A stretch of 64,000 bases of DNA from Corynebacterium kroppenstedtii (GCF_003243515.1 NZ_QFRA01000001.1:1-64000), one strand, 5' to 3'; shown: positions 47,575 to 58,561, numbered from the stretch's first letter. The notes: a model not told the origin generated them from the letters alone. Numbers and translations: made by a program.

Positions 47575-47590
47575 GAGAGCGCACCACTTC

Positions 47591-48535
47591 ATGCCCAACA
47601 CCACGATCACCTGGGATACCTGGTGGAGTGACACCACCGAACTCCTGCACTACCCCTTCGTCCACCACGCGCTGCTGGCCGCAGCATTGCTGGGGATCAT
47701 CTCGGGACTCATCGCACCGCTCATCGTGATGCGACGCATGTCATTCGCCGTGCACGGCACATCGGAACTCGCTCTCATGGGGGCATCCGCTGCACTACTC
47801 GCCGGGATTAATGTCGGTGCCGGCGCCGTCGTCGGATCCATCGTCGCAGCCATCGCCCTCGCAGTGCTCGGAATGCGTGATACCGATAGCATTGTCGGCG
47901 TTATCCTCTCGTTCGGGATGGGACTGTCTGTTCTCTTTATCTACATCTACCCCGGCAAAGCGAGCAAGGCGTTCTCGCTGCTCACTGGCCAAATTGTGGG
48001 CGTCTCCGGCGCGACTGTTGGCATGCTTATCACCATCACCATCATTGTCATAGCGACACTCGGTTTTCTATGGCGTCCGCTCCTCTTCGCCTCTGTCGAC
48101 CCCGACGTCGCCGCGGCCAGTGGCATCCCCCTGCGCACTATCAGCATCGTGTTCGCAGCCCTCGTCGGGCTCGTCGCCGCACAAGGGGTGCAGATCGTCG
48201 GCGCGCTCCTCGTCGTGTCCCTCCTCATCACCCCCGGCGCGGCAGCTGTGCACGTCACAGCGTCGCCACAAAAAGCAGTCCTCCTATCGACAATCTTCGC
48301 CGAAGTGTCCGCAGTCGGCGGGCTTGTTCTCTCCTTGGCGCCCGGACTCCCCGTCAGCGTGTTCGTCACCACGATTTCGTTCGCGATCTACCTCGTGTGC
48401 CGACTGATTGGGTGGCGAACACAGCGGATCATCGTCGGCTCGGAGACTCAGCCGCGCGAAACCACGCCCGGAGCTTCACATCACGACGTCAGTCCCGAGA
48501 CTTCACCGCACGACGTTGGCGCGCGAACTCGCTGA
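47591..48535 (+). CDS. zinc/manganese ABC transporter permease
   Basis: A 314-residue membrane protein with eight to nine helices, of the ZnuB/MntB family ([20 protein letters not shown], the motif following the RRMSFAVHG start; [32 protein letters not shown]). It is complete, unlike the two genes before it. The ATG at 47591 is chosen by family start. The 3' end overlaps the end of the convergent rlmB gene by 47 bases. Without a working ATPase and binding protein it has no known local partner. Confidence 0.88.
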   Translation: MPNTTITWDTWWSDTTELLHYPFVHHALLAAALLGIISGLIAPLIVMRRMSFAVHGTSELALMGASAALLAGINVGAGAVVGSIVAAIALAVLGMRDTDSIVGVILSFGMGLSVLFIYIYPGKASKAFSLLTGQIVGVSGATVGMLITITIIVIATLGFLWRPLLFASVDPDVAAASGIPLRTISIVFAALVGLVAAQGVQIVGALLVVSLLITPGAAAVHVTASPQKAVLLSTIFAEVSAVGGLVLSLAPGLPVSVFVTTISFAIYLVCRLIGWRTQRIIVGSETQPRETTPGASHHDVSPETSPHDVGARTR

Positions 48536-49448
48536 GCACCACACCGGCCGCCACGGACGCGTTGAGCGACTCAACATTGTCCGCCATCGGGATCGACATC
48601 ACGGTGTCACACGTTTCGGAGACCAAACGGGACAGGCCTTTGCCCTCGGAACCGACGACGACAACAACCGGCGTCGTCCCGTCGTAGGTATCCAAAGCAT
48701 GGTCCCCACCAGCATCCAAACCGACGACCTGATAACCCTCTTTTTGGAACTGCTTGAGCGCGCGAGTCATATTCGTCGCCTTCGCGACGGGCAGGCGAGC
48801 AGCCGTACCCGCCGAGGTCCGCCACGCCACCGCCGTCACCGACGCACTCCGGCGCTCCGGAATGACCACGCCGTGACCACCAAAGGCAGCCACCGAACGG
48901 ATCACCGCGCCCAAGTTCCTCGGATCCGTGATGTTATCCAGGCACACAATCAATCCCGGCGACGATGACGCATGGGCGCGATCAATCAAATCCTGAACGT
49001 CGACATACTGGTATTCCGGAACCAGCAGCCCAAGGCCCTGATGCATGCCGTTGCCGGTCATCCGGTCTAGCTCAATACGCGGAACCTCCAGGACGGTGAT
49101 CGCACGATCACCGGCAACACGCACCGCCTCAGTCAGGCGGTCATCATTATCGGTCCCCTCCGCGACATATAGAGCCGTCGCCGGGACCTTCGCCCGCAGG
49201 CACTCCACAACCGGGTTGCGGCCAACAACAAGCTCCGAACCATGCAAATTGCGCCGATCGTGACGCCCGGACGCCTTCCGCTGCTGCTCGACCTTCCGTT
49301 TGTGCGCCTTGTGGTACACGCGGTCTTCAGCCTTCGGCGTCGGCCCCTTGCCGCGCAAGCCGCGGCGTCGCTGACCTCCAGACCCCTTCGTCGCACCCTT
49401 CTTGTTCGATTTACGAATAGCGCCATGGTTCCGCGAATGACCTGCCAT
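48489..49448 (-). CDS. rlmB: 23S rRNA (guanosine-2'-O)-methyltransferase, TrmH/RlmB family
   Basis: SPOUT methyltransferase that modifies a guanosine of 23S rRNA (G2251 in E. coli) with S-adenosylmethionine. The 319-residue protein has a basic leader of about 70 residues, a substrate-binding domain ([17 protein letters not shown]), and the knotted catalytic domain with [31 protein letters not shown], and [27 protein letters not shown] lies close to the ATG at 49448. Third gene of carD-cysS-rlmB. Confidence 0.92.
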   Translation of the reverse strand: MAGHSRNHGAIRKSNKKGATKGSGGQRRRGLRGKGPTPKAEDRVYHKAHKRKVEQQRKASGRHDRRNLHGSELVVGRNPVVECLRAKVPATALYVAEGTDNDDRLTEAVRVAGDRAITVLEVPRIELDRMTGNGMHQGLGLLVPEYQYVDVQDLIDRAHASSSPGLIVCLDNITDPRNLGAVIRSVAAFGGHGVVIPERRSASVTAVAWRTSAGTAARLPVAKATNMTRALKQFQKEGYQVVGLDAGGDHALDTYDGTTPVVVVVGSEGKGLSRLVSETCDTVMSIPMADNVESLNASVAAGVVLSEFARQRRAVKSRD

Positions 49449-49514
49449 CAATCCTCCTTATATCCCCAGCTGCCGATGTACTTCCGGGCCCGTCGTGTTC
49501 AGGGCCCGACGATC

Positions 49515-50936
49515 CTACTGTTCCGACAGCTCCCACTCGGCCCCAGCGGGCGTATCGGTCACCACAATGCCCGCAACTGCCAACCGATCGCGAACCGCAT
49601 CGGCCGTCGCCCAGTCTTTCTCGGCACGAGCTTTCGCACGGATCTCCAATTCCGCGCGAACCAACGTATCCAACGCGTCGTGTTCTGCACCGGACTCCGC
49701 GGCAATCTCCTGCCACTTCTCGTCGAGCGAATCGACGCCCAGCACGCCAAGCATCGCGCGAACCTGCTCACCCGCAGAGACCACGCTCTCGACGGCATCA
49801 CTATCGCCACGACGAGCCGCATCCAGACGAGAATTAGCCGACCGAACAACATTGTGTACCTCAGCCAACGCGGCCGGAACACCAATGTCATCATTCATCG
49901 CGTCGGTGAACGCGTCCGTGACCTCGGAGCGGCCCAAGGCGTGATCATTCTTGGCCGCCACACTCGACGCCGCATGAACAAACTTCTCCAAACGCCGATA
50001 CCCAGCGGCTGCCTCACGCAGAGCGTCCTCGGAAAACTCCAACATGGAGCGATAGTGCGCGGAGCCCAGGTAATAGCGCAGCTCAACGGGACGTACGATC
50101 TGAAGAAGGTTAGGCACGGACAACACATTGCCCAGGGACTTCGACATCTTCTCGCCAGCCATGGTCACCCAGCCGTTATGCATCCAATAGCGGGCAAATC
50201 CATCACCCGCAGCATGGGCCTGAGCGATCTCATTCTCATGATGCGGGAACTTCAGGTCCAGTCCGCCGGCGTGGATATCAAACTCCGCACCCAAATACTT
50301 CGTCGCCATCGTCGTGCACTCCAAGTGCCACCCCGGACGGCCACGGCCCCACGGAGTATCCCAGCTCGGCTCCCCCGGCTTCGCAGCCTTCCACAACGTG
50401 AAGTCACGCGGATCACGCTTACCCGTCCCCGCGGATTCACCCTGGTCCATCTCGTCGAGCTTCTGGCCAGACAGGGAACCATAATCAGGCAACGACATCG
50501 GGCTCAAGTACACGTTTCCGTCCACAGTGTAGCCATGGCCAGCTTCGATAATCCGCTGCATGTACTCGATCATTTCAGGAACATGCCCCGTCGCATGAGG
50601 CTCCAACGACGGTGGCGTCACGCCCAACTGGTCATAAGCCCACTGGAACTCGCGCTCATACGTCGCAGCCCACTCCCACCAAGGGTGATTATGCTCCGCG
50701 GCCTTGTTCAAAATTTTGTCGTCGATATCAGTGACGTTCCGGATAAACGCCACGTCAAGCCCCATGTAGGTCAGCCAATTACGCAAAATATCGAAAGCCA
50801 CGCCCGAACGCAGATGGCCAATATGCGGCGCCGACTGCACTGTCGCACCACACAAATACACCGACGCATGCCCCTCGCGGAGGGGAACAAAATCACGTAA
50901 CTGACGGGACGCGGAATCGAAAATACGTAAAGTCAC
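49515..50936 (-). CDS. cysS: cysteine-tRNA ligase
   Basis: Class I aminoacyl-tRNA synthetase charging tRNA-Cys. In the 473-residue protein the HIGH motif is [10 protein letters not shown] and the KMSKS motif [11 protein letters not shown]. Zinc ligands are seen at [14 protein letters not shown] and HHENEIAQ. Full length. It lies 40 bases downstream of carD; in related genomes ispD and ispF stand between the two, here they do not. Confidence 0.97.
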   Translation of the reverse strand: MTLRIFDSASRQLRDFVPLREGHASVYLCGATVQSAPHIGHLRSGVAFDILRNWLTYMGLDVAFIRNVTDIDDKILNKAAEHNHPWWEWAATYEREFQWAYDQLGVTPPSLEPHATGHVPEMIEYMQRIIEAGHGYTVDGNVYLSPMSLPDYGSLSGQKLDEMDQGESAGTGKRDPRDFTLWKAAKPGEPSWDTPWGRGRPGWHLECTTMATKYLGAEFDIHAGGLDLKFPHHENEIAQAHAAGDGFARYWMHNGWVTMAGEKMSKSLGNVLSVPNLLQIVRPVELRYYLGSAHYRSMLEFSEDALREAAAGYRRLEKFVHAASSVAAKNDHALGRSEVTDAFTDAMNDDIGVPAALAEVHNVVRSANSRLDAARRGDSDAVESVVSAGEQVRAMLGVLGVDSLDEKWQEIAAESGAEHDALDTLVRAELEIRAKARAEKDWATADAVRDRLAVAGIVVTDTPAGAEWELSEQ

Positions 50937-50976
50937 GCCCCCAGCTTATCGGTTCGGAGCGTGACCTAGCGAAAAA

Positions 50977-51567
50977 CTAATCCTCGATATCCTCGTCCAA
51001 GTCAATAATGTCGGAATCATCCGAGGGGCCCGGCTTCTTCGTCGAGTCCTCGTCCTCCCCCAACAACTTGGCGCGATGCCGGGCAATAGCCTCTTGGGCC
51101 TCCTGGTACATCGCGTCGGACTTGGCGTCGTCGGTGCCGTCGGCAAGGGCAAGCTCACCCACCAACACCTGGCGAGCCTTCGCCAACATGCGCTTCTCAC
51201 CAGCGGAAAGGCCGCGGTCCTGGTCACGACGCCACAGGTCACGGACAACCTCCGCAACCTTGTTCACATCGCCCGACGCCAAACGCTCCTGGTTGGCCTT
51301 GTACCGTCGGGACCAGTTGCCGGCCTCTTCAACATCGGTTTCGCGAAGAACACTGAAAACCTTGAGAAGGCCTTCTTCCCCGACAACATCGCGAACACCG
51401 ACAGACTCCGCGTTCTTTTCCGGAACGCGGACCGTTAAGTCTCCCTGGTGAACCTTCAGGACCAAATAATCGACAGTCTCACCTTTAATCTGGCGCTGCT
51501 CTTTCTTTTCAATGACGGCAGCACCATGATGCGGGTAAACGACGGTATCCCCAATGTTGAATTCCAT
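50977..51567 (-). CDS. carD: CarD-type RNA polymerase-binding transcription factor
   Basis: Essential actinobacterial factor that stabilises the open promoter complex by binding the RNA polymerase beta subunit and DNA. The 196-residue protein starts with the Tudor-like domain ([18 protein letters not shown]) and continues with the helical DNA-contact domain ([39 protein letters not shown]). The C-terminal 30 residues are an acidic tail longer than in M. tuberculosis. GAAGGGA precedes the ATG. Divergent from lpqE, head of carD-cysS-rlmB. Confidence 0.95.
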   Translation of the reverse strand: MEFNIGDTVVYPHHGAAVIEKKEQRQIKGETVDYLVLKVHQGDLTVRVPEKNAESVGVRDVVGEEGLLKVFSVLRETDVEEAGNWSRRYKANQERLASGDVNKVAEVVRDLWRRDQDRGLSAGEKRMLAKARQVLVGELALADGTDDAKSDAMYQEAQEAIARHRAKLLGEDEDSTKKPGPSDDSDIIDLDEDIED

Positions 51568-51812
51568 GAGTCCCTTCAGATCCGCCGCGCACGCCCACCG
51601 CGTGCGGACAGGTAAAGCGGTGTGAAAAATTGACGTTTTAGCCCGATTATCATAGCACTACCCCCTGATTAGCCACGACAAACGTCACAAGACTATGCGG
51701 AAACAGATACGCCGCGTTAATGTAATAATTAAATTCTGTGCGCTGAACAGAAAACCCTGACGCAAAATAAGACGAATACGTGGCTGCCCCACAGCTTCCT
51801 ATGGAGGACAAA

Positions 51813-52439
51813 ATGTCGTTGAAGTCGGCTTCCCTACGTTCCGGTATCGCCATTGTCGCTGCCGGTTCCGCACTGGCTCTCAGTGCATGCGGCGCGGGCC
51901 AAATCTCCCAAACCGCCAACCAAGTTCCCGCCGTCGACGGGGGAGCAGCCAATGCTGAGGACAACAACATCACGCTGCGTGATGTGTCCGTCCAGCCCAA
52001 GACCGACGATCACGACGGAGCCGTCGCTTTCGCCCTTTCTAACATCGACCCCACCAACACTGAGCGCCAGCTGCGGCGTATTAGCGTCGATGGTCATCAG
52101 GTTAAGGTCCATGGCAACAAGGATCTAAAGCCGCAGTGCCAGATCGTCGGCAATAACGAAAAGGCCATCGAGGCCATGGGTGCCAACGATGTGCACACCA
52201 ACAGCTCCGCGTCAGAGGGCGCCAAGGCTGATCCCAATGGCGAATCGCGCATCAACTGCGTCAGCTACGTTCACACCAGTTTCGACGGAACTCCCACGCC
52301 GGGGACCGCCGTCAACGTCACCTTCACCCTGAATAACGGTGAGGTTTCCATGAAGGCGCCGGTCGCTGCGTCCGTTCCGGAAGCTGGCCAGACCTACCGT
52401 GACAAGGAAGGCGTTTTGAAGGACGAGTTCAGCAATTAA
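51813..52439 (+). CDS. lpqE: LpqE-like lipoprotein
   Basis: A 208-residue secreted lipoprotein. The signal peptide ends in the lipobox LSACG (SGIAIVAAGSALALSAC). The mature part is a beta-rich domain (ITLRDVSVQPKT, GTAVNVTFTLNNGEV) of the LpqE/copper-chaperone-like kind; function is unknown. The ATG at 51813 is chosen because it starts the signal peptide; the open frame begins at 51780. It faces away from carD, as lpqE does in M. tuberculosis, and ends at a strong terminator. Confidence 0.85.
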   Translation: MSLKSASLRSGIAIVAAGSALALSACGAGQISQTANQVPAVDGGAANAEDNNITLRDVSVQPKTDDHDGAVAFALSNIDPTNTERQLRRISVDGHQVKVHGNKDLKPQCQIVGNNEKAIEAMGANDVHTNSSASEGAKADPNGESRINCVSYVHTSFDGTPTPGTAVNVTFTLNNGEVSMKAPVAASVPEAGQTYRDKEGVLKDEFSN

Positions 52440-52477
52440 TAGCTGACTGAGAGTTGAAACGCAGCCAGGTAGACCGA

Positions 52478-52520
52478 AGCCCCGGAGGCTAGTTCACGGT
52501 TGAACTCCTCCGGGGCTTTC
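52478..52520 (+). terminator. rho-independent terminator after lpqE
   Basis: AGCCCCGGAGG at 52478-52488 pairs perfectly with CCTCCGGGGCT at 52507-52517, with AGTTCA/TGAACT pairing inside, followed by TTTCG. It separates lpqE from the converging membrane protein gene. Confidence 0.88.
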
Positions 52521-52571
52521 GTGTGTCGCTCTGTCGCTGTCACGCGAGGGCGGCCACACGCCGCCACGCTG

Positions 52572-53282
52572 CTACTTCAGGTTAAACGTCGTCGGCTCTG
52601 AGTGCTGATCACCAATCAAGGTGTGCAGGTAGTACGAACCACTAGGCACGGCAACACGGTCCGAGCACTCGCCCGGCGCAGACGTCGTCCGGGACCAGCT
52701 CAGCATGTAATTCTTCGTCTGGCCAGCACCAATATCCAACGCGCCCGTTGCTGCCGGATTGTTGCAATCCACATCGGACCACACGCGCTCATTCGTCTCG
52801 AGGTTATAGACCTCAAACTTCATCGGAGCCTTAGCCAAGTCCACATGGCAGGACCCCTTGGTGGGATTATGCGCGATCAAGTAGAAGCGCGGCATCTGCC
52901 CCGGCTCGTAGGAATCCGCATCCGTGCGCGCCTCAACCTGCAGATCGTTGACATCGCACGTCTCTTTCGCGTCGGGTGCCACCGAAGGCTCTTCTGCCGC
53001 GTCGGGATCTTCAGACTCAGACTCGTCGGGATTCGCAGATTCCGAAGACGGACGTGTGCTTTCCGACGAGCGCGACGACGTCGATTTCGTCGACTTAGTG
53101 GTGGTCGTCGTGACGCTGGATTCCGTCGCGGTTGACGACGAGTCTCCACCTCCGCTCAAGGCCGAAATGATCCACCACAACAACGCGATGACAACAACCC
53201 CGATGACGACGGCAGCAATTCTCCGCCGGCGATAGATCTCGGGTGGATGTGGAAGACCGTTGTAGTTACCTTGAGCGCTCAC
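52572..53282 (-). CDS. membrane-anchored protein with Ser/Thr-rich linker, unknown function
   Basis: A 236-residue protein not assigned to a named family. It has a short cytosolic head with PPEIYRRRR, one membrane helix (residues 26-45, AAVVIGVVVIALLWWIISAL), a Ser/Thr/Glu/Asp-rich linker (about 50-105), and an extracytoplasmic domain (about 108-236) with cysteines in ETCDVNDL, GSCHVDL, VDCNNPA and GECSDRV that could form two disulfides. The pattern YEPGQMPRFYLIAHNPTKGSCHV resembles a beta-sandwich domain. It converges on lpqE and is divergently placed from nothing recognisable; carbonic anhydrase lies upstream on the same strand. Confidence 0.75.
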   Translation of the reverse strand: MSAQGNYNGLPHPPEIYRRRRIAAVVIGVVVIALLWWIISALSGGGDSSSTATESSVTTTTTKSTKSTSSRSSESTRPSSESANPDESESEDPDAAEEPSVAPDAKETCDVNDLQVEARTDADSYEPGQMPRFYLIAHNPTKGSCHVDLAKAPMKFEVYNLETNERVWSDVDCNNPAATGALDIGAGQTKNYMLSWSRTTSAPGECSDRVAVPSGSYYLHTLIGDQHSEPTTFNLK

Positions 53283-53397
53283 GTGACTAGATTAACGGGA
53301 ACTCGCACTGCCCCGCCGGAAAGCGGACGGCGTGTCACCTCATGGGAGGTCTGGGATTCCGACGCAGAGTGGTTGTGCGCGCCCGGCCCGCAGTGGC

Positions 53398-54102
53398 TTA
53401 CGGCATCGCCACGCCGCGCGCGGTCACTGCCTCTACCTGGCCGTTTTCCAGTAAATACCGGAGACCAACAACGCCGACGGTGCCGTCGGCAAGCTTTGCT
53501 GTGATTTCCGGACTACGACCGACCACGTGATCAACAATGGACCGCACATGCTGTTTTTCGTAGTCGTCGGTGGTGGTGTGGCCCTCGGAGCGCGAAACCA
53601 TGACCGATGGCGCGACTTTCTCCACCAGCACACGCTGGAAGGATTCCGGGACCACACCCTGAGACATGGCTTCCGAGGCAGCTTTGACTGCGCCACAGCT
53701 CTCGTGCCCGAGGACCACGACCAGTGAGACACCGAGGCCCTCCACCGCGAATTCCAGGGAGGCCAGCACGGACATGTCCACGATCTCGCCGGCCGTGCGG
53801 ATCACGAAGACATCGCCAAACCCCTGGTCAAAGAGCAATTCGACGGGAACTCGGGAGTCCGAGCACGCCAGAACCACGGCCTTCGGAGCCTGCCCCTGCG
53901 TCAAGCTGGACAGCCGATCGCGATCCTGGTGCGGGCGCAACGCCCTACCCTGCACGAAGCGGTCATTGCCGTCCAGCAACTGCTGTAAGACAGCCTGCGG
54001 GGTGCGATCGTCCGCACGCGCACTAGAGTTCGCAGGCGTACCGGTGTTCGCGTTCGTACTGGGAGTGGGCTGCGGGTCGGAGCCGGGTGCTGATGTCGTC
54101 AT
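53398..54102 (-). CDS. beta-carbonic anhydrase
   Basis: Interconverts CO2 and bicarbonate with a zinc ion. In this 234-residue protein the ligands are the Cys and Asp-Arg pair of LACSDSRVPVEL and the His and Cys of LGHESCGAVKAA. A leader of about 25 Pro/Thr/Ala-rich residues precedes the domain. GGAGG lies before the ATG at 54102, so the longer frame from 54150 is not used. Divergent from mutY, as in M. tuberculosis. Confidence 0.95.
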   Translation of the reverse strand: MTTSAPGSDPQPTPSTNANTGTPANSSARADDRTPQAVLQQLLDGNDRFVQGRALRPHQDRDRLSSLTQGQAPKAVVLACSDSRVPVELLFDQGFGDVFVIRTAGEIVDMSVLASLEFAVEGLGVSLVVVLGHESCGAVKAASEAMSQGVVPESFQRVLVEKVAPSVMVSRSEGHTTTDDYEKQHVRSIVDHVVGRSPEITAKLADGTVGVVGLRYLLENGQVEAVTARGVAMP

Positions 54103-54324
54103 GAGAATCCTCCGGATGAAAAGTCCACATACTGGTTGGCCGATTGCCACTACTCGTCATGGGTGGCTCTGTCTCTGTACCTCTGCTCATCACCGGCGCG
54201 TCATCAGGGGCACACGGAACGCGGGTCACCACCGGGATGGGATCAGGGGCGTCACCCAATAACCGTACTCAGCCCCGTGACCGCCCCCAGCAACTCACTC
54301 GCCACAGCACTACAATCATTCGCA

Positions 54325-55368
54325 ATGTCTACTGGCCATTCAGAATCTTTTCTTGTCGACGAACTCAACGACTGGTTTATCCTGGCGGGCCGCCATCTCC
54401 CCTGGCGTGAGCCCGGGTGCTCCGCGTGGGGAGTTCTCCTCAGCGAGGTCATGAGCCAACAAACACCGGTCTCCCGCGTCGAACCTGCGTGGCGCGAATG
54501 GATGAAACGTTGGCCCACTCCAGCCGATTTTGCCCGCGCCGGACGTGACGAGGTCCTTCGCGCGTGGGGTCGCCTCGGCTACCCTCGCCGCGCGCTTCGT
54601 CTTCACGAGTGCGCGCGGACGATCGTCGATAAGCATTCTGGTGCGGTGCCGACCACGGTGGATGAGCTGCTCGATTTGCCCGGCATTGGTGAGTACACCG
54701 CGCGGGCGGTGGCCTGTTTTGCCTATGGGTGGGCGGTGCCTGTGGTGGATACGAATATTCGGCGCGTGATGGCGCGCGCTGTTCACGGGAAGTATTTGCA
54801 GGGTCCGGCGCGGCGCGCGGATCTAGATGATATGCGGGCGCTGATGCCGGTGTCGGAGGAACAAGCCGGCTCCTCGGTGGGCGCGATTGTGCAGCGCATT
54901 CGGGAGGAGGCCGGGATACCCGAGGTCCCGGTCGAGGCCGGGACTCTTTTCGACGTTCCGGGCGTCGGGCTCGGGCATCTGAGTAATGAGCAGCTGACGG
55001 ATGTGGAGCGCTCTGCCGTATTTTCGGCGTCGATCATGGAGCTCGGCGCGCTGGTGTGCACGTCACGGGTAGCGCGCTGCGAGCAGTGCCCCCTTGTTCG
55101 CACATGTGCGTGGCGCCTGGCGGGCTGCCCGGAGCCGACCGAATCGGAGCGCTCCGCTGTGGCGCGACGCGTTCAGAAGTTTGAGGGCACGGATCGACAA
55201 GTTCGCGGAGCAATCATGAAGGTTCTGCGCGACGCGACTGGCCCCGTCGATAGGGGCGCGATCGCGCACGCGTCGAAGGACGAGGAACAGCTCCACCGAG
55301 CCCTTCAATCGCTGCTGGTTGACGGGCTCGTTGTGGATACTGATGGAAAGCTAAGGCTCCCCCGGTAG
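54325..55368 (+). CDS. mutY: A/G-specific adenine DNA glycosylase
   Basis: Removes adenine mispaired with 8-oxoguanine. The 347-residue protein shows the catalytic Glu in LLSEVMSQQTPVSRV, the helix-hairpin-helix DLPGIGEYTARAV, the Asp of VVDTNIRRVMAR, and four iron-sulfur cysteines in CTSRVARCEQCPLVRTC (C-x6-C-x2-C-x5-C). The C-terminal domain that reads 8-oxoguanine is short, with a helix-turn-helix-like end. The ATG at 54325 fits the family start; upstream frame (from 54136) is a continuation without support. Confidence 0.94.
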   Translation: MSTGHSESFLVDELNDWFILAGRHLPWREPGCSAWGVLLSEVMSQQTPVSRVEPAWREWMKRWPTPADFARAGRDEVLRAWGRLGYPRRALRLHECARTIVDKHSGAVPTTVDELLDLPGIGEYTARAVACFAYGWAVPVVDTNIRRVMARAVHGKYLQGPARRADLDDMRALMPVSEEQAGSSVGAIVQRIREEAGIPEVPVEAGTLFDVPGVGLGHLSNEQLTDVERSAVFSASIMELGALVCTSRVARCEQCPLVRTCAWRLAGCPEPTESERSAVARRVQKFEGTDRQVRGAIMKVLRDATGPVDRGAIAHASKDEEQLHRALQSLLVDGLVVDTDGKLRLPR

Positions 55369-55370
55369 CC

Positions 55371-55394
55371 CCGGCCCGGCAAGTTTCGGGCCGG
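55371..55394. terminator. hairpin between converging mutY and clpC
   Basis: CCGGCCCG at 55371-55378 pairs with CGGGCCGG at 55387-55394 around an 8-base loop. It lies between the two stop codons. No T-run follows, so the strength is uncertain. Confidence 0.5.
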
Positions 55395-55401
55395 ACCCTG
55401 C

Positions 55402-58119
55402 TTACTCAGATTCGGGCTGGGCGGCGCCGGATCCGAAACCTGAGGTGCCAACGTCGGGGCCACTACCCGACGATGCGTTGGAGGAGTACTCCATCGGCAC
55501 GACCTGGTCGGCCTCGTCGGAGGAGTCGTCCGCATCCTCCTTGCGTTCTTCCAGGCTGGACTCGCCCTCGCCCATCACGGCACCCGGCTTCGCCGACGTG
55601 GAGAACGTGAACTTGGTGTCGTCGCCCTTACCTTCGCCGTCCCAGTTCTCAACATCCACGGTAACCAGTTCGCCGGCGGCAACTTCGCCGTAGAGGATTT
55701 TCTCAGAGAGCTGATCCTCGATCTCACGCTGAATGGTGCGGCGCAGCGGGCGGGCACCCAGAATGGGATCGAACCCGCGCTTAGCCAGGAGTTTCTTGGC
55801 CTTGTCGGTGAGCTCGATGTCCATGTCCTTGGCGCGCAGGGCGATGCCCACACGGTTCACCAGCAGGTCGACCATCTGGATGATCTGATCCTGGGTGAGC
55901 TGGTGGAACACGACGATGTCGTCGATACGGTTGAGGAACTCGGGGCGGAAGTGCTTCTTGAGTTCGTCGTTGACCTTCGACTTCATCCGCTCGTAGCGGC
56001 CCTCTTCGTCGGTTTCGCCGACCCCAGAGAAGCCCATTCCCACAGCCTTGGAAATGTCCCCGGTGCCGAGGTTCGAGGTGAAGATCAGAACGGTGTTCTT
56101 GAAGTCGACCACGCGGCCCTGACCGTCGGTGAGTCGGCCATCTTCCAAGACCTGCAACAATGTGTTGTAAATCTCGTTATTGGCCTTCTCAATCTCGTCG
56201 AAGAGCACCACGGAAAACGGCTTGCGACGAACCTTCTCGGTCAGCTGGCCGCCTTCTTCATAGCCGACGTACCCCGGAGGCGCACCGAAGAGGCGCGACG
56301 CGGTGAATTTGTCGTGGAACTCGGACATGTCGATCTGGATGAGGGCATCGTCTTCGCCGAAAAGGAATTCTGCCAATGCCTTCGACAGCTCGGTCTTTCC
56401 GACGCCGGACGGGCCGGCGAAAATGAACGATCCGGATGGACGACGCGGGTCCTTCAGACCGGCACGGGTGCGTCGAATCGCGCGGGAGACCGACTTGACT
56501 GCATCTTCCTGGCCGATGATGCGCTTGTGGAGTTCTTCCTCCATGTGCAGCAAACGGTCGGATTCTTCCTCGGTGAGCTTGAAGACGGGGATGCCGGTCC
56601 AGTTAGCCAGGACCTCCGCGATCTGTTCCTCGCCGACTTCAGCGATGTCTTCCAGCTCACCGGAACGCCACTGGCGTTCTTTCTCCTCGCGCTCCTCGCC
56701 AAGCTTCCGCTCCTGGTCACGCAGACCAGCGGCTTTTTCGAAGTCCTGGTCGTCAATAGCCGCTTCTTTTTGCTTACGGATCTTCGCGATTTTCTCGTCA
56801 ACCTTGCGGAGGGACTCCGGCGCAGTCATTCGTTTGATACGCATCCGCGCACCAGCCTCGTCGATAAGGTCAACAGCCTTATCCGGCAAGAAGCGATCGT
56901 TGATGTAGCGATCAGACAACGACGCAGCCGCGACGAGGGCAGCGTCGGTAATAGACACATGGTGGTGCGCCTCATACTTCGGGCGCAGGCCCTTCAAAAT
57001 CTCGACCGACAACTCGACAGACGGTTCTGGAACCTGAACAGGCTGAAAACGACGCTCCAAGGCGGCATCTTTTTCAATGTGCTTCCGGTATTCATCCAGC
57101 GTCGTAGCACCAATAGTCTGGAGCTCACCGCGAGCCAGCTTCGGCTTCAACAGCGACGCGGCGTCGATGGCACCCTCGGCGGCACCTGCACCAACAATGG
57201 TGTGGATCTCGTCGATAAAGAGGATGATGTCGCCGCGCTGGTTAATTTCCTTCAGAACCTTCTTCAGGCGCTCCTCAAAGTCACCACGATAACGAGAACC
57301 AGCAACAAGTGAGCCCATATCCAGGGAGTACAGCTGCTTGTCCTTCAAAATCTCCGGAACCTTGCCATTGACGATGTCCAAAGCGAGACCCTCGACGACG
57401 GCAGTTTTACCAACACCGGGCTCGCCGATCAGGACCGGGTTGTTCTTGGTCCGGCGGCTGAGGACCTGCATAATGCGCTCGATCTCTTTTTCACGGCCGA
57501 CGACCGGGTCGAGCTTACCGTCCTTCGCAGCCTGGGTGAGGTTCCGGCCGAACTGGTCAAGGACCAGCGAATTGGACTTGCACCCAGACTCGTTATTGAA
57601 CGAACGCCCTAACGTGGCCGAACCGACGCCAGCTCCGGCAGGCTCGCTCGTTCCCGGCTCCTCAGATTCATCGCCTTGGCCTTCGTAGCCCGACAGCAGC
57701 TGGATAACTTGCTGGCGGACGCGCGGGAGATCTGCCCCTAATTTCACGAGCACCTGGGCAGCAACGCCTTCACCCTCGCGGATGAGGCCGAGCAGAATGT
57801 GCTCCGTGCCGATGTACTTGTGGCCTAACTGCAGTGCCTCACGCAGGGAAAGCTCCAAGACTTTCTTCGCTCGCGGGGTAAAGGGGATGTAACCGCTGGG
57901 CGGCTGTAATCCCTTGCCAATGATGTCTTCTACTTCGCTGCGGACAGCTTCGCGGGAAATTCCCATCGACTCGAGAGCTTTGGCAGCAACGCCTTCACCC
58001 TCGCGGATGAGGCCGAGCAGAATGTGCTCTGTACCGATGTAATTGTGATTTAATGCCCTAGCTTCTTCCTGAGCTAACACAACCACACGACGGGCGCGGT
58101 CGGTAAACCTCTCAAACAT
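55402..58119 (-). CDS. clpC: ClpC AAA+ unfoldase of the Clp protease
   Basis: Hexameric ATPase that unfolds proteins for ClpP. The 905-residue protein has an N-terminal double Clp-N domain ([20 protein letters not shown], repeats with [19 protein letters not shown]), a first ATPase module with Walker [14 protein letters not shown] and Walker [15 protein letters not shown], a coiled-coil middle (UVR-type region around 430-470), and a second module with [14 protein letters not shown] and [12 protein letters not shown]. The C-terminal tail of about 80 residues is acidic and Ser-rich, longer than in most. The start is the ATG at 58119, the invariant MFERF; the open frame upstream is not used. A ClgR-like site lies 262 bases upstream. 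Confidence 0.97.
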   Translation of the reverse strand: MFERFTDRARRVVVLAQEEARALNHNYIGTEHILLGLIREGEGVAAKALESMGISREAVRSEVEDIIGKGLQPPSGYIPFTPRAKKVLELSLREALQLGHKYIGTEHILLGLIREGEGVAAQVLVKLGADLPRVRQQVIQLLSGYEGQGDESEEPGTSEPAGAGVGSATLGRSFNNESGCKSNSLVLDQFGRNLTQAAKDGKLDPVVGREKEIERIMQVLSRRTKNNPVLIGEPGVGKTAVVEGLALDIVNGKVPEILKDKQLYSLDMGSLVAGSRYRGDFEERLKKVLKEINQRGDIILFIDEIHTIVGAGAAEGAIDAASLLKPKLARGELQTIGATTLDEYRKHIEKDAALERRFQPVQVPEPSVELSVEILKGLRPKYEAHHHVSITDAALVAAASLSDRYINDRFLPDKAVDLIDEAGARMRIKRMTAPESLRKVDEKIAKIRKQKEAAIDDQDFEKAAGLRDQERKLGEEREEKERQWRSGELEDIAEVGEEQIAEVLANWTGIPVFKLTEEESDRLLHMEEELHKRIIGQEDAVKSVSRAIRRTRAGLKDPRRPSGSFIFAGPSGVGKTELSKALAEFLFGEDDALIQIDMSEFHDKFTASRLFGAPPGYVGYEEGGQLTEKVRRKPFSVVLFDEIEKANNEIYNTLLQVLEDGRLTDGQGRVVDFKNTVLIFTSNLGTGDISKAVGMGFSGVGETDEEGRYERMKSKVNDELKKHFRPEFLNRIDDIVVFHQLTQDQIIQMVDLLVNRVGIALRAKDMDIELTDKAKKLLAKRGFDPILGARPLRRTIQREIEDQLSEKILYGEVAAGELVTVDVENWDGEGKGDDTKFTFSTSAKPGAVMGEGESSLEERKEDADDSSDEADQVVPMEYSSNASSGSGPDVGTSGFGSGAAQPESE

Positions 58120-58377
58120 GTACTGTCCTTCGCGTTGAAAAATAAGCGTTGTGAGGCCGTTGGGTTCTTTTCTCCCAGACGGTGGATGCTCACCGAACTG
58201 GATTGAAGACACACCAGCGACTTATGGTTTCACACCACTGTAACGGCTGGGCCGGACATGAACTTCCCCTCGGAGGAGATTACTTGCCCGAAAAACGTCG
58301 AAAAAGGGACATCAGGCATACTTCTATACCTCTATTTGTGCCGGTCAAAGATCTTTTCGACGGTTTTCCAGACGTGC

Positions 58378-58394
58378 GTACGCCGGGAGCGAAC
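58378..58394. promoter_or_regulatory. candidate ClgR binding site upstream of clpC
   Basis: The sequence CGCCGGGAGCGAAC at 58381-58394 fits the CGCY-NNN-RGCG-WWS core of the actinobacterial ClgR operator, missing only the central A. ClgR activates clpC and clpP genes in C. glutamicum. The rest of the 441-base gap between clpC and the dehydrogenase gene (58120-58561) holds no gene I can support; it should contain promoters for both. Confidence 0.5.
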
Positions 58395-58561
58395 ATAGCG
58401 GTATGAGGCAAAAAATCGGGCGATCAGTGGCACCCCCGCCCGAACTCACCGCGACGGTGGCTGCGGGGTTTCCCGGCGCTGGCTAAAGTAGCCCAACATA
58501 ACGATCGCGTTTCAGCGCGCACAATTATTAATCGACAACACCACGTGGGAGACACATCATC

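Noticed and set aside
49242..50900. A 552-codon open frame on the plus strand opposite rlmB and cysS
   Set aside because: It runs across two well-supported genes and their gap, with an Arg-rich shadow translation.
55903..57312. A 469-codon open frame on the plus strand opposite clpC
   Set aside because: It lies wholly inside clpC, its translation has no family motifs, and long antisense frames are common opposite GC-rich genes.
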